Source: UBA11400 sp964473555 (GTDB lineage Bacteria > Bacteroidota > Rhodothermia > Balneolales > HLUCCA01). Taken from it: DNA of 64,000 nucleotides. The position numbers and the translations under genes are program-made. The notes under the pieces were generated by a model that made no database searches, was not told the DNA's origin, and saw nothing but the letters and a program-made list of their open reading frames with translations. Below, in pieces: positions 17,556 to 27,149 of the stretch (positions within the stretch are counted from its first letter, which is position 1; every line of letters starts with the position of its first letter). The stretch is taken from positions 372,001 through 436,000 of the forward strand of contig CAYYPL010000001.1 in assembly GCA_964473555.1 (NCBI GenBank). Direction: 5' to 3'.

Positions 17556-17588
17556 AAATAAGCCCTCATTTGAGGGCTTATTTGTTTT
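17556..17588. terminator. Intrinsic terminator after purL (possibly two-way)
   Basis: AATAAGCCCTCA (17557-17568), two-base loop, TGAGGGCTTATT (17571-17582), then TGTTTT. The 12-bp stem is perfect. It sits between the convergent purL and nuclease genes; A residues before the stem make it usable in the leftward direction as well. Confidence 0.85.
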
Positions 17589-17607
17589 ATACACAAAGAT
17601 CTGAGAT

Positions 17608-20196
17608 TTATTTCATCAATACCATTTTGTTGGTAATCATACTACCGGTTGAGGTGGTGAGTCTGGTAATGTAGATCCCTGATGATAGCATGTCCGCATT
17701 AAATGCTGCAGAGTGATTTCCCGCGGACACCAGGTGATCTCGATAGATGGTGGCTACCAAACGCCCGGTCATATCAAATATTTCGATCGTAATCCTGTCT
17801 GGGGCAGGTAGTGAAAATCCGATAACGGTTGACGGATTAAATGGATTGGGGAAATTCTGGCTCAATTCAACACGGTCTGGTAAATCTGTTGATTCTTGAA
17901 CAGAGGTTGACGTTGTAAATCTGAACCGGGTCCAGACCGGATAATGATCTGAGGTTGTGGTCAGATAACTTCCAATATAACCGGTATTTTCTATCTGTTC
18001 CGCGCCATACAGATAATCTTCGTACAAGTTAGCGTTTATAGTGATGTGATCGATCATGCTTACGGATCGGAATGAAGTGAATCCTTGTTCGGATAATGTC
18101 CTGGTTACGATCGTGTAATCGGGATCCGTGTTGAACATTTCATAGGGAGTGACCAGCCCAGCCCAGGTGGACTCGATTACATCGTCGTTGTAGTCACCAA
18201 TCAGGATCAAACGATCTGTTGATTTACGCGTGTCAGCATACTGTTTAAGCACCGTTGCATCGGCTTTGCGCTGGTTGTAGTCTTCCTGTGAAGCAAAAGC
18301 TTTTGCATGGAAATTGATTGCTTTGATGCGTCTGGATTCGCCATCGATGTTCGCATCGAATTCAAACTGAAACGGGAACCTTCCGTTTGCCCAACGACTA
18401 TTGGTGGCAACATAAGCTGAAGAAATCGAATCAATGGTTGAACTCTTGTAAAGCCAGGCAACTTTTTGATTCTGCGTGTAATTTGAAATAAATCCATTAT
18501 ACGCATCAAGTCGCTCCACTAAGGTACTAAAAAGTTCCGGACTTGATATTTCCTGAAGAGCATACACATCCATATCCATCGTCTCAATAACCTGAATCAC
18601 ATTTTCGAGCTGCAGTGCCACATTAGCGGGACCATTGCTGGAGTCACCGAACCACTCAATATTCCAGGTAGCGATATCGAAAGTTTCATCCTTGGATAAG
18701 TCTGCGAATGGGTTCTCATACGCTGCGACACCTAAATCCTGAGTGTCACGTGGCTTGAGTTGATACGTACCATTGAATCGGTCAACAACTCCAATCAGAT
18801 TGGTAGGTCCCGCTGGAATCGGTGCATTAGCAAAATCGGAGCGGGTATCGATTCTAATTATCGCGCGTTCCCCGTTTTGAATGAGGGTGAAATTCTGAGT
18901 ATTTGAAGGAAAGTTTCCCGAGACGGTAAATTCAGCACCTTCAACACGTACCAGCTGGGATTCACAGCAACCTGCGTTGATTTGTTCAAGCGTGACCAAT
19001 CGGGGATTGATGGGTCTATTCGCTTCTTTATGCACAGAGAATGTAGTTCCTGATCCGGATATTTGTCTTAGAAATTGTCCCTGGTTTTGTCCGGTCGGAT
19101 TGAATTCTGTCAATGGACCCGTAACTACAACTGAATCACCTCGACTCACTGCAGTATGGATCGGGTTGTGAAAGACAGCAATACCGCCGGTTCTGTCCTG
19201 AATAAAAATGGGGCCGCCGAATTCGTTAGCCGTGGTCACCCATCCGGTAATAGTTACAACAGTTCCAAATGGCATTTCACGTGCCTCAGAAATAGTAGTT
19301 ACTTGCGAAGCATCCAGAATTTCAGCGCTGAGACCGATGGTTACTTCGGGAGTTGCTGGGTCGTTTGAGTTGATAACCAGGTTTGAGGCATATATGCCAG
19401 GTGTGGATCCGGTTGCATTGATTCTGAGTGTAGCTGATTCCCGGAAATTCAGGGCGAAATCGTCCTCTCCGATGATTGAAAATACAATTTGTTCGTCAAT
19501 GAAGGCGCTTCCGGTAAGTTGCGTCTGTCCGGTGTTGGTTATCGTCATTTCCAGCTGACGCGAGGAGCCGGGTACGAATGGGGAGAAGTCGTGAGTAAAC
19601 GATTCCTCTGTGTTTATGTCTTCCTCGCCAACCGAAACCCGAATCCGGGCTTCATCGATGGTATCTAAGTATTCAGTAACCGTGAAATCATCCAAGTTTA
19701 CCCGGTGATTTCTGGTTCCCGCTACACCACCCTCTAACTTGACGATGCGAAATCGGATCTTACCATTATGATTGATGTCAAATTCAGCCAGTTTAAAGTC
19801 AGTTGAAGTGGTAAGAGGATCTCCTACATTAACCCATTGAAACCCTCCATTTGTAGACTGCTGAAGTTGTATGACGCTATGTCTACCTGCATTCGCATCG
19901 GTCAGGTAGCTTCCGAAATAGAAGGATACAGAACCAGCCGATGCCACATCAAACTGCATTTGGACGTGTGACCCGAAAAAAGGTAATGCACTTCCCATCC
20001 GGACAGCGTGAGATCCAAACTTTTGGTCGGCAGCGAGATTACCGATCAGGGATTCTGCGAAATACCAGTTACCGGAACTCAACGTACCCGAACCATCCGC
20101 ATAACTACCTTTTACAGGAGAGTCGAAAGTCTCCAGAAACTGGGCATTGACCAATGTGGTAAGTCCAATAAATATAGTTAAGAATAGCAGTCGCAT
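17608..20196 (-). CDS. Secreted multidomain nuclease with type IX C-terminal sorting domain
   Basis: The protein has 862 residues. After a signal peptide (MRLLFLTIFIGLTTLVNAQ) comes a jelly-roll-like domain (about 20-165), then an Ig-like/choice-of-anchor region (about 170-290). An OB-like domain (about 295-475, ITGWVTTANEFGGPIFIQDRTGGIAVF) precedes an endonuclease/exonuclease/phosphatase domain (about 485-760: IATWNIEWFGD, YALQEISS, NFHAKAF, LIGDYND, TSDHYPVW). The last about 80 residues are a sorting domain (NFPNPFNPSTVIGFSLP, GRLVATIY, SSGIYITRL, NKMVLMK). The protein is probably exported through the type IX system and degrades extracellular nucleic acid. The NHL remnant and the B12 locus lie on its 5' side. 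Confidence 0.88.
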   Translation of the reverse strand: MRLLFLTIFIGLTTLVNAQFLETFDSPVKGSYADGSGTLSSGNWYFAESLIGNLAADQKFGSHAVRMGSALPFFGSHVQMQFDVASAGSVSFYFGSYLTDANAGRHSVIQLQQSTNGGFQWVNVGDPLTTSTDFKLAEFDINHNGKIRFRIVKLEGGVAGTRNHRVNLDDFTVTEYLDTIDEARIRVSVGEEDINTEESFTHDFSPFVPGSSRQLEMTITNTGQTQLTGSAFIDEQIVFSIIGEDDFALNFRESATLRINATGSTPGIYASNLVINSNDPATPEVTIGLSAEILDASQVTTISEAREMPFGTVVTITGWVTTANEFGGPIFIQDRTGGIAVFHNPIHTAVSRGDSVVVTGPLTEFNPTGQNQGQFLRQISGSGTTFSVHKEANRPINPRLVTLEQINAGCCESQLVRVEGAEFTVSGNFPSNTQNFTLIQNGERAIIRIDTRSDFANAPIPAGPTNLIGVVDRFNGTYQLKPRDTQDLGVAAYENPFADLSKDETFDIATWNIEWFGDSSNGPANVALQLENVIQVIETMDMDVYALQEISSPELFSTLVERLDAYNGFISNYTQNQKVAWLYKSSTIDSISSAYVATNSRWANGRFPFQFEFDANIDGESRRIKAINFHAKAFASQEDYNQRKADATVLKQYADTRKSTDRLILIGDYNDDVIESTWAGLVTPYEMFNTDPDYTIVTRTLSEQGFTSFRSVSMIDHITINANLYEDYLYGAEQIENTGYIGSYLTTTSDHYPVWTRFRFTTSTSVQESTDLPDRVELSQNFPNPFNPSTVIGFSLPAPDRITIEIFDMTGRLVATIYRDHLVSAGNHSAAFNADMLSSGIYITRLTTSTGSMITNKMVLMK

Positions 20197-20293
20197 GGAT
20201 TATAATATCGTTTGTAAGTCCAGTAATTTAGGACCAAGATAGGCAATTGAGCGGAGAAAGTCCGATTGTTTAGTCAACGTTAAGCCAATGTAA

Positions 20294-20842
20294 AATGGTC
20301 ATACTTCTCTTCTGAGCGGTCTGTCTATGAATGATATCACTACATTTATTGGTCCACCGCAGCGTGAAAACATGAACGCAACGCAGAGTTTCATTGTCGC
20401 GCAAGGGGATCCACGTCTTTCAATTCCTTTCCGAGTAATCTGGGTTGATGCTGTTGAAACACCAGACGGAACAGAATATCGGTCCAACGGACAGCTATTG
20501 TCCAGAGATACTTCAAGAGCTGCCTCTTTCTTGTATGATGAATTCAAGTTTAAAAATCCCACTGGGCTGGCTTTTTCAGCTGACGAGAGAGGCCATATCT
20601 TTGTCGTCGATGCTGAAACAGATAGCCTCTATCTGTTTCAATCGAATGGATATGAAGGGATCAATCCACCTGCCGGATCTTCAGTCAAAAAGGCGATTAA
20701 CGTGTCTTTTGGGGGTAGGGGTACTAGTCCACGTCAGTTTAACCATCCTATGGGAGTTGCGTATTTTCAGCGTATCGTCTATGTAGCCGATCGCGATAAC
20801 AACAGAATATCAAGATTCAGATTGAATACAGACTTTGAGTAA
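20294..20842 (+). pseudogene. 5'-truncated NHL-repeat (beta-propeller) gene
   Basis: An open frame from 20294 (possible ATG 20327, 171 residues) encodes two NHL-type blades: FKNPTGLAFSADERGHIFVVDAETDSLYLF, and FNHPMGVAYFQRIVYVADRDNNRISRFRLN. Whole propellers need about six blades, and secreted NHL proteins carry a signal peptide; neither is present. The frame is closed by TAA at 20291 and only about 100 bases separate it from the divergent nuclease gene. It is most likely the surviving 3' end of a larger lipoprotein or secreted gene. A short functional protein cannot be excluded. Confidence 0.55.
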
Positions 20843-21005
20843 ACGACTTCTTTTGCTTTTCCTGGTCCAATATCTGTACCAGCGTAACGGTCTCTATGAT
20901 TTCAACCAGATTTACCCGATGAAACGTCGGCATAAAAAGCTACACAATAAATACGACGATCATCATGTGCTCAACGCGAATACTCAAGTACCTTCAACTG
21001 TTTAG
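20835..21005 (+). other. Small open frame of doubtful coding value
   Basis: A TTG-started frame of 56 codons overlaps the end of the NHL remnant. It begins SKRLLLLFLVQYLY and is rich in basic and His residues later (MKRRHKKLHNKYDDHHV). I recognise nothing. Together with 21006-21159, where I see no gene, it fills the gap before the riboswitch. It could be debris of the same decayed locus. Confidence 0.2.
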
Positions 21006-21159
21006 TGATCGTTTCCGTGTGCATTGTCATACTGGATAAATCGTTCAGTAATTAAGGGGTCGGATGATACACGGAATGATGGCATGTGGATAACTGGTCG
21101 AAAAGTAAAATTGATTTACATTGATATTGAGTTTATACTCAATAAGTTCTTTGATCCAC

Positions 21160-21320
21160 GAGTTTCGGTTCCAAAATTGGATTAATAGGGAACACCGTGT
21201 AAAACGGTGGCTGTACCCGCAACTGTAATTCTGAATCGCTTCATGATCCCACCACTGCCACTGCAATTCAAGCGGGAAGGCTAATCATGAATCAGAAAAG
21301 CCAGGAGACCTGCCGATAGA
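21160..21320 (+). promoter_or_regulatory. Cobalamin riboswitch
   Basis: The conserved segments are in order: GGTTCC near 21168, AATAGGGAAC (21184-21193), GCTGTACCCGCAACTG (21210-21225), GCCACTG (21257-21263), GCGGGAAGGC (21272-21281), and the B12-box core GCCAGGAGACCTGCC (21300-21314). The element ends about 50 bases before the start of the BtuB-like receptor, the classic target. GACTTT/AAAGTC (21334-21339/21348-21353) could be part of the expression platform. Adenosylcobalamin binding should switch the receptor off. Confidence 0.95.
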
Positions 21321-21372
21321 ATCGTTTGTCACTGACTTTCGGGAAAAAAAGTCCAGACTCATTTAAACAACC

Positions 21373-23256
21373 ATGAAAAAGTTATTTACCCTGGCAGGCG
21401 AAAGCTTGCTAATGTCTTTGTATTTAGCTGCATTTGCACCACCATTGAACGCGCAGCTTGCTGATACACTCTCACTGCCTGAGATACATGTCAGCGCCAA
21501 TCGATTCGACATTCCGGATATTAAGCTATCAACAATGATACAGCGATATGATGTACAATCTATACCAGAAGCTGGATTCATATCGGCTGGAGATATTATT
21601 AAACGAAATGCTCGCTTTATTGTCAGAACCTACGGACCCGGACAAGCCCAAACATCAGGATCCATTGGATTCAATGCCTCACAGGTCAAAGTGATGTGGA
21701 ACGGAATGGAGCTGAATCACCCTATGTTGGGTTTGGTCGATTTGTCATTGTTTCCCGCTACCCTCATCAACGAAATATCTGTGGATAACAATCTGGGCAG
21801 CAGTGAATACGGTTCCAGTTCACTTGGTGGTACCATTTTGATGGAATCAGGTACCATTTCAGAATCTCGGACTGCGGTCGAAGTAAACATAGGCTCCTAC
21901 AACGCTCAACAATACAGCATCGTCAAATCAGGATCTTCCAGACGGTGGAATTATTCCATGGGACTCGTACATCTGACTCAAGACAACGATTTCAGCTTAC
22001 CAGGTGGAGATAACCTCAAGAGAGTTAACGCAGATAAATCACAATTTACGGGTGTAGGATCTGTGAAATTTACGGGTACTATGTATTGGGGAGATGTTTC
22101 TGTCTGGTATAACACAGGTGAAACCGGTTCGCCAGGATCATTATCTTTTCCCAGCGCCACTGCCAGACAAAAAGACAGGTCTACACGATTCGTTCACAGA
22201 AGCAACTGGATACACTCTAACGTGTTTCAGTCTCAGATCTATGCATCCTTTAATCGAATTGGGTTAGATTACATGGAACCCGCATTCGACATTCGTAGTG
22301 TGAGTGATGTGGACGTTTTAAGCGTGAGTTATGCCATACGGTTCAAACCTGGAGAGTCCTATCAAATTCGTTTTCGGACGGGTTATGATCATTCCAACAT
22401 CATAAGCACTGATTTTAATCTCAGCAATGTGAATCGCTACTATGTCCAAACGAATGGTTTGTTTGCGATCAGTCGGAGGGTAAATCTGTATCCGTCTTTA
22501 CGATTTGATTCCTACAGTGAATTTGATCATGCGGTCAGTTACGGATTCGGAGCAAACCTGGACATTATCAAGGATAAACTGTATGTCCTGGCAAATATCA
22601 ACAAAAATTATGCACCGCCAACATTGAACGACCTATACTGGCCTGGATTCGGTAATCCAGATTTAAAACCTGAAACAGCAATCAAATCAGATGTAGGCGT
22701 TAGGTTCGTGAGCAGGAATTTAATGTATGATGTAAGCCTCTTTTCAAGTTCAACTGACAATGGCATCCTTTGGTGGCCCGATTCAAATGGGAAGTATTCC
22801 CCCAATAACGTCAATGAAATTACATCCAGGGGGATTTCTACTGCAATGGAATCCAACTTTGACATCGGTGTGATTTCAACCACAATGTCCTCAACACTCA
22901 CGTGGTTAAATGCACAGTATCGACTACGAAACCAGGATGGTTCACTTGAAGGTAATCGAGTCGTTTATTCTCCAGCCTTCCGTTCAGGTAACGAAGTCAG
23001 ATTTCTGACAAAATCTGTAGGTGTTTCAATGAACCATCACTATACCTCCAGTCGCCCGGTCAATGATGCCAATTCGTTAATACTCCCAAGTATTCACTTA
23101 TTTGATGCTACCGTTTTTTATGCTACAAAGATCTCCAATTTCAACCTACGCATTGCCACAACGGTTCAAAACATGACCAACGAATCCTATCAGTTGATTT
23201 ATGGATATCCAATGCCAGGAAGATCCTGGAATTTTAGTCTGAGTTTCTCCTTCTGA
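21373..23256 (+). CDS. BtuB-like TonB-dependent cobalamin receptor
   Basis: The protein has 627 residues. After an N-terminal signal region (to FAPPLNAQ) comes a plug domain with LPEIHVSANRFDIPD, GQAQTSGSIGFNASQVKVMWNGMELNHPMLG and SSEYGSSSLGGTILMESG. A beta-barrel follows, with KNYAPPTLNDLYWPGFGNPDLKPETA and SYQLIYGYPMPGRSWNFSLSFSF at the end (terminal Phe, as needed for barrel insertion). The length and the riboswitch right before it identify the cargo as cobalamin or a relative. The next gene is the B12-dependent reductase. Periplasmic and inner-membrane B12 import genes are not in the window. Confidence 0.9.
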   Translation: MKKLFTLAGESLLMSLYLAAFAPPLNAQLADTLSLPEIHVSANRFDIPDIKLSTMIQRYDVQSIPEAGFISAGDIIKRNARFIVRTYGPGQAQTSGSIGFNASQVKVMWNGMELNHPMLGLVDLSLFPATLINEISVDNNLGSSEYGSSSLGGTILMESGTISESRTAVEVNIGSYNAQQYSIVKSGSSRRWNYSMGLVHLTQDNDFSLPGGDNLKRVNADKSQFTGVGSVKFTGTMYWGDVSVWYNTGETGSPGSLSFPSATARQKDRSTRFVHRSNWIHSNVFQSQIYASFNRIGLDYMEPAFDIRSVSDVDVLSVSYAIRFKPGESYQIRFRTGYDHSNIISTDFNLSNVNRYYVQTNGLFAISRRVNLYPSLRFDSYSEFDHAVSYGFGANLDIIKDKLYVLANINKNYAPPTLNDLYWPGFGNPDLKPETAIKSDVGVRFVSRNLMYDVSLFSSSTDNGILWWPDSNGKYSPNNVNEITSRGISTAMESNFDIGVISTTMSSTLTWLNAQYRLRNQDGSLEGNRVVYSPAFRSGNEVRFLTKSVGVSMNHHYTSSRPVNDANSLILPSIHLFDATVFYATKISNFNLRIATTVQNMTNESYQLIYGYPMPGRSWNFSLSFSF

Positions 23257-23295
23257 CCTACACCGATCTCCGAATTGACTATAAAACACCTGATA

Positions 23296-23375
23296 TTATC
23301 CACAAGTTATACACAAAATATGAACCATAACCACTCACACAACTATCTGAAAAATAGGTGGATAACTGTGGAAAA
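23296..23375. promoter_or_regulatory. Cluster of DnaA-box-like 9-mers upstream of nrdJ
   Basis: TTATCCACA (23296-23304) and TTATACACA (23307-23315) are full matches to TTATNCACA. GGTGGATAA (23357-23365) and TGTGGAAAA (23367-23375) each differ by one base from the reverse box TGTGGATAA. An A8 tract follows at 23383-23390. All lie within 80 bases and 120-200 bases before nrdJ. Confidence 0.55.
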
Positions 23376-23403
23376 GTTGTTGAAAAAAAATGGGGTATCA
23401 AGG

Positions 23404-23433
23404 TTGATTAAGACCGAAAAAACGTCAACTTTG
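23404..23433 (+). promoter_or_regulatory. Candidate nrdJ promoter inside an imperfect dyad
   Basis: TTG (23404-23406), 19 bases, then CAACTTTG (23426-23433), one base off the TAnnTTTG consensus at the expected spacing. TATCAAGGTTGA (23396-23407) and TCAACTTTGATA (23425-23436) form an inverted repeat (11 of 12) that covers both promoter boxes, so a repressor or hairpin could act here. Confidence 0.5.
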
Positions 23434-23495
23434 ATATCTGAATAACTACCCACATAGAATGAGCTAAACCACATTCAATAAACCAAAGCGACACG

Positions 23496-26400
23496 ATGAA
23501 GTTTACCAGATACTACACTAAATCAACGGACACCACCCCATACGACTCATTAATTTTTGAATCCAGAAAATCGGAAATAAAGAATCCGGATGGATCCCGC
23601 GTATTTCTTATGGAAAATGTGATGGTGCCATCTACCTGGTCACAGGTTGCCACAGACATCATCGCCCAGAAGTATTTCCGGAAAGCTGGAGTCCCTGCAG
23701 CTTTAAAACGAGTATCTGAAAAAGGGGTTCCAAAGTGGTTACAGCGATCAGAATCAGATCACAAAGTGCTAAACAATCTCCCGGAAAAGGAGAGATTCAC
23801 TAAAGAAAACGACTCGCGAGAGGTGTTCAATCGTCTGGCAGGTTGCTGGACCTATTGGGGGTGGAAACACGATTATTTCGATTCGGAACAGGACGCAAAA
23901 GTATTCTACGATGAACTTTGTTATATGCTTGCGGCACAAATGGTTGCACCCAACAGTCCGCAATGGTTCAATACCGGGTTACACTGGGCTTATGGAATTA
24001 ACGGTCCAGCTCAGGGACACTACTACGTAGATCCGAACTCCGGTCAGGTCAAGAAATCAGAGGATGCTTACACCCATCCCCAGCCTCATGCCTGTTTTAT
24101 ACAATCTATAGATGATGATCTGGTGAATGAGGGTGGAATCATGGACTTGTGGGTTCGAGAAGCTCGTTTATTCAAATACGGTTCAGGCACTGGCACAAAT
24201 TTCTCTGAACTTCGGGGTGAGGATGAGTCTTTGAGTGGTGGTGGTAAATCTTCTGGCCTGATGAGTTTTCTGAGAATCGGTGACCGCGCTGCTGGTGCCA
24301 TTAAGTCAGGTGGAACAACCAGACGTGCGGCAAAAATGGTCACCCTCGATCTCGACCATCCAGATATTGAAGCTTACATCAACTGGAAGGTCAGGGAGGA
24401 AGAGAAGGTAGCTGCTATTGTTGCCGGATCGATGGCTTGTAACAGGCATCTCAAAAAAATCATGCAACTCTGCCACAAACCGGTAGAAATCGAAGGTCGG
24501 TTGTACAATGGTGTTGTTTCTCGTGATCCCAAAAAGAATAAGGAGCTTGCAAAAGCTATCCGTGAAGCTAAAAAAGAACATGTTCCAATGAATTATGTTG
24601 AGCGTGTGATCCAATTGGCAGCGCAAGGGTATACCGATATCGAGTTCGAAACCTATGATACCGACTGGAATTCAGAAGCCTATTCAACCGTAAGTGGACA
24701 AAATTCCAATAACTCCGTTCGTGTACCAAATGCCTTCATGGATGCAGTAAAAAATGATGGTGACTGGCACCTGTACGGACGTATTGAGAAGCGCAAGGCT
24801 TCCAAAGAGGGTCGTGATGCTAAACCCATGAAAACACTTAAGGCACGTGAGCTTTGGGATCAAATTGCCTACGCAGCCTGGTCATGTGCCGATCCAGGAA
24901 CCCAGTATCACGATACCATCAATGAATGGCATACTTGTCCGGCAGATGGACCCATTAAAGCCAGTAATCCTTGCTCTGAATACATGTTCCTGGATAATAC
25001 CGCATGTAATCTGGCATCGCTGAACCTAATCAAATTTTATAATGAGAATTCCAACGAGTTCGAGGTTGATAGTTTCAGGTATGCAACCAGATTGTGGACT
25101 GTTGTTCTGGAAATCTCGGTCCTGATGGCTCAGTTTCCTTCCAAAGAAATCGCAGAGCTATCGTATGAGTTCAGGACTCTCGGTCTGGGTTACGCCAACA
25201 TCGGAACACTTCTCATGGTGCAGGGAATTCCCTACGACAGTAGAGAGGCCATGGCGACCACCGGAGCTATCACTGCAATCATGCATATGACTTCCTACGC
25301 CACATCAGCTGAAATGGCTTCGGAGTTGGGAACATTTCCGGGCTATGCACGCAACAAAGACCATATGTTACGTGTAATGAGAAATCACCAACGCGCTGCA
25401 TATAAAGTTGCCGATTCAGATTACGAGGGTCTTACCGTCAAGCCAATGGGTATAGACGCAGATATCTGTCCGGAGTATCTGCTCAAAGCAGCTCGTCAAG
25501 ACGCTGACCGAGCCGTAGAGATGGGCGAGAAATATGGTTACAGAAATGCGCAGGTAACTGTTATCGCACCAACCGGAACTATAGGTCTGGTAATGGATTG
25601 TGATACAACCGGTATCGAACCGGATTTCGCATTGGTTAAATTTAAAAAACTTGCTGGTGGTGGTTATTTCAAAATCATTAACCAAAGTGTTCCACTGGCA
25701 CTCAAAAACCTGGGTTATTCCAACTCCCAAATAGAAGATATTGTAAAATATGCCAAAGGAAACGGCACATTAAAGGGATGTCAAACCATCGGTCATGATC
25801 GTTTGCGTCAGGTTGGATTCACGGATGAAAAGATTCAGGCAATCGAACTGGCTCTGCCTACAGCATTTGAAATCAAGTTTGCTTTCAATCAATGGACCCT
25901 TGGCGAAGATTTCTGCAAAGACTTCCTCGGAATGAACGATGAACAGTTGAACGATTTTAACTTCGATTTCCTCAAACATCTTGGATTCACCAAAAAAGAG
26001 ATTGAAGAAGCCAATGATTATGTCTGTGGCACCATGACTGTGGAAGGCGCACCTCATCTTAAAGAAGAACACTATCCCGTATTTGACTGTGCGAATAAGT
26101 GCGGTAAAAAGGGAACCAGATATATTTCCGCTGCCGGTCACATCCGGATGATGGCTGCTGCTCAACCATTCATTTCAGGAGCCATTTCAAAAACCATTAA
26201 TCTTCCAAACGAAGCAAATGTCGAAGACTTCAAAGAGGCATACCAGCTAAGCTGGGAATTGATGACTAAGGCGAATGCGTTGTACCGCGATGGATCAAAG
26301 CTCAGTCAACCTTTAAATTCAACTTCCAGCATACTTGAAGTGCTAGATGATGAGGAAGATACCAATGAAATGGCCGATCCGGCCTTGTCCGCAGCACAGG

Positions 26401-27134
26401 ATGCGGTGGTCAAAACAGCTGAACGAATTATTCACAAGTATCTTGCAGAAAGACAGCGTTTACCAAGCAGAAGAGGTGGATACACACAAAAATCCAAAAT
26501 CGGTGGACAAAGTGTTTATTTACGCACCGGAGAGTATGAAAATGGACAGATTGGCGAGATTTTCATCGATATGCACCGTGAGGGTGCAGCATTCAGAAGC
26601 TTGATGAACTGCTTTGCTATATCAATTTCTCTCGGCCTGCAACATGGCGTACCCCTCGAGGAATTTGTAGATGCTTTTGTGTTTACTAAATTTGAACCGA
26701 GCGGAATGGTCATGGGAAATCCTCACATAAAAATGACGACATCGGTTATCGATTATATCTTCCGCGAACTGGCAGTAACCTACCTGGGTCGACATGATCT
26801 GGCACATGTTGGTCCTGAAGAAATCCTGCAAAGAACGTTGCGTCCTGTTGATAACAATATCGATCTTGGAATCGGCATTGCTGATAAAAACTCCGTGCAA
26901 TCACAGTATGCCGAACCAGTTGTTGCTTTAACCCATGAAGCAACAACACCAGTATCTGTACCATCAGCCTCACAAACCGCTAAGTTCTCTGAATCTCATG
27001 AGGACAAGTATAATCGGGCTCGTCAGATGGGTTACACGGGCGATGCATGTGGCGATTGTGGTAGCATGACTCTGGTACGAAATGGGACCTGTCTCAAGTG
27101 TAATACATGTGGAGCAACAAGCGGCTGCTCCTGA
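23496..27134 (+). CDS. nrdJ: Adenosylcobalamin-dependent ribonucleotide reductase (class II)
   Basis: The protein has 1212 residues. It reduces ribonucleotides to deoxyribonucleotides using adenosylcobalamin instead of oxygen and iron. Landmarks are MVAPNSPQWFNTGLHWAYG, PHACFIQS (redox Cys), GSGTGTNFSELRGE, NPCSE with ACNLASLN (catalytic Cys region), VIAPTGTIGLVMDCDTTGIEP and a second conserved Cys region (DYVCGTM). The C-terminal tail carries CGDC and CLKCNTC, a zinc-ribbon-like Cys cluster thought to relay electrons. No class I or III reductase is in the window. The gene follows a B12 receptor and a cobalamin riboswitch, linking cofactor uptake with use. A strong terminator ends it at 27150-27189. 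Confidence 0.96.
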   Translation: MKFTRYYTKSTDTTPYDSLIFESRKSEIKNPDGSRVFLMENVMVPSTWSQVATDIIAQKYFRKAGVPAALKRVSEKGVPKWLQRSESDHKVLNNLPEKERFTKENDSREVFNRLAGCWTYWGWKHDYFDSEQDAKVFYDELCYMLAAQMVAPNSPQWFNTGLHWAYGINGPAQGHYYVDPNSGQVKKSEDAYTHPQPHACFIQSIDDDLVNEGGIMDLWVREARLFKYGSGTGTNFSELRGEDESLSGGGKSSGLMSFLRIGDRAAGAIKSGGTTRRAAKMVTLDLDHPDIEAYINWKVREEEKVAAIVAGSMACNRHLKKIMQLCHKPVEIEGRLYNGVVSRDPKKNKELAKAIREAKKEHVPMNYVERVIQLAAQGYTDIEFETYDTDWNSEAYSTVSGQNSNNSVRVPNAFMDAVKNDGDWHLYGRIEKRKASKEGRDAKPMKTLKARELWDQIAYAAWSCADPGTQYHDTINEWHTCPADGPIKASNPCSEYMFLDNTACNLASLNLIKFYNENSNEFEVDSFRYATRLWTVVLEISVLMAQFPSKEIAELSYEFRTLGLGYANIGTLLMVQGIPYDSREAMATTGAITAIMHMTSYATSAEMASELGTFPGYARNKDHMLRVMRNHQRAAYKVADSDYEGLTVKPMGIDADICPEYLLKAARQDADRAVEMGEKYGYRNAQVTVIAPTGTIGLVMDCDTTGIEPDFALVKFKKLAGGGYFKIINQSVPLALKNLGYSNSQIEDIVKYAKGNGTLKGCQTIGHDRLRQVGFTDEKIQAIELALPTAFEIKFAFNQWTLGEDFCKDFLGMNDEQLNDFNFDFLKHLGFTKKEIEEANDYVCGTMTVEGAPHLKEEHYPVFDCANKCGKKGTRYISAAGHIRMMAAAQPFISGAISKTINLPNEANVEDFKEAYQLSWELMTKANALYRDGSKLSQPLNSTSSILEVLDDEEDTNEMADPALSAAQDAVVKTAERIIHKYLAERQRLPSRRGGYTQKSKIGGQSVYLRTGEYENGQIGEIFIDMHREGAAFRSLMNCFAISISLGLQHGVPLEEFVDAFVFTKFEPSGMVMGNPHIKMTTSVIDYIFRELAVTYLGRHDLAHVGPEEILQRTLRPVDNNIDLGIGIADKNSVQSQYAEPVVALTHEATTPVSVPSASQTAKFSESHEDKYNRARQMGYTGDACGDCGSMTLVRNGTCLKCNTCGATSGCS

Positions 27135-27149
27135 AAAATGTCTATAATG

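Noticed and set aside
23257..23495. Chromosomal origin at the DnaA-box cluster
   Set aside because: The boxes are real but no dnaA, dnaN or AT-rich unwinding series is visible, and only 239 bases are free; a regulatory site for nrdJ is simpler. GC skew could change this.
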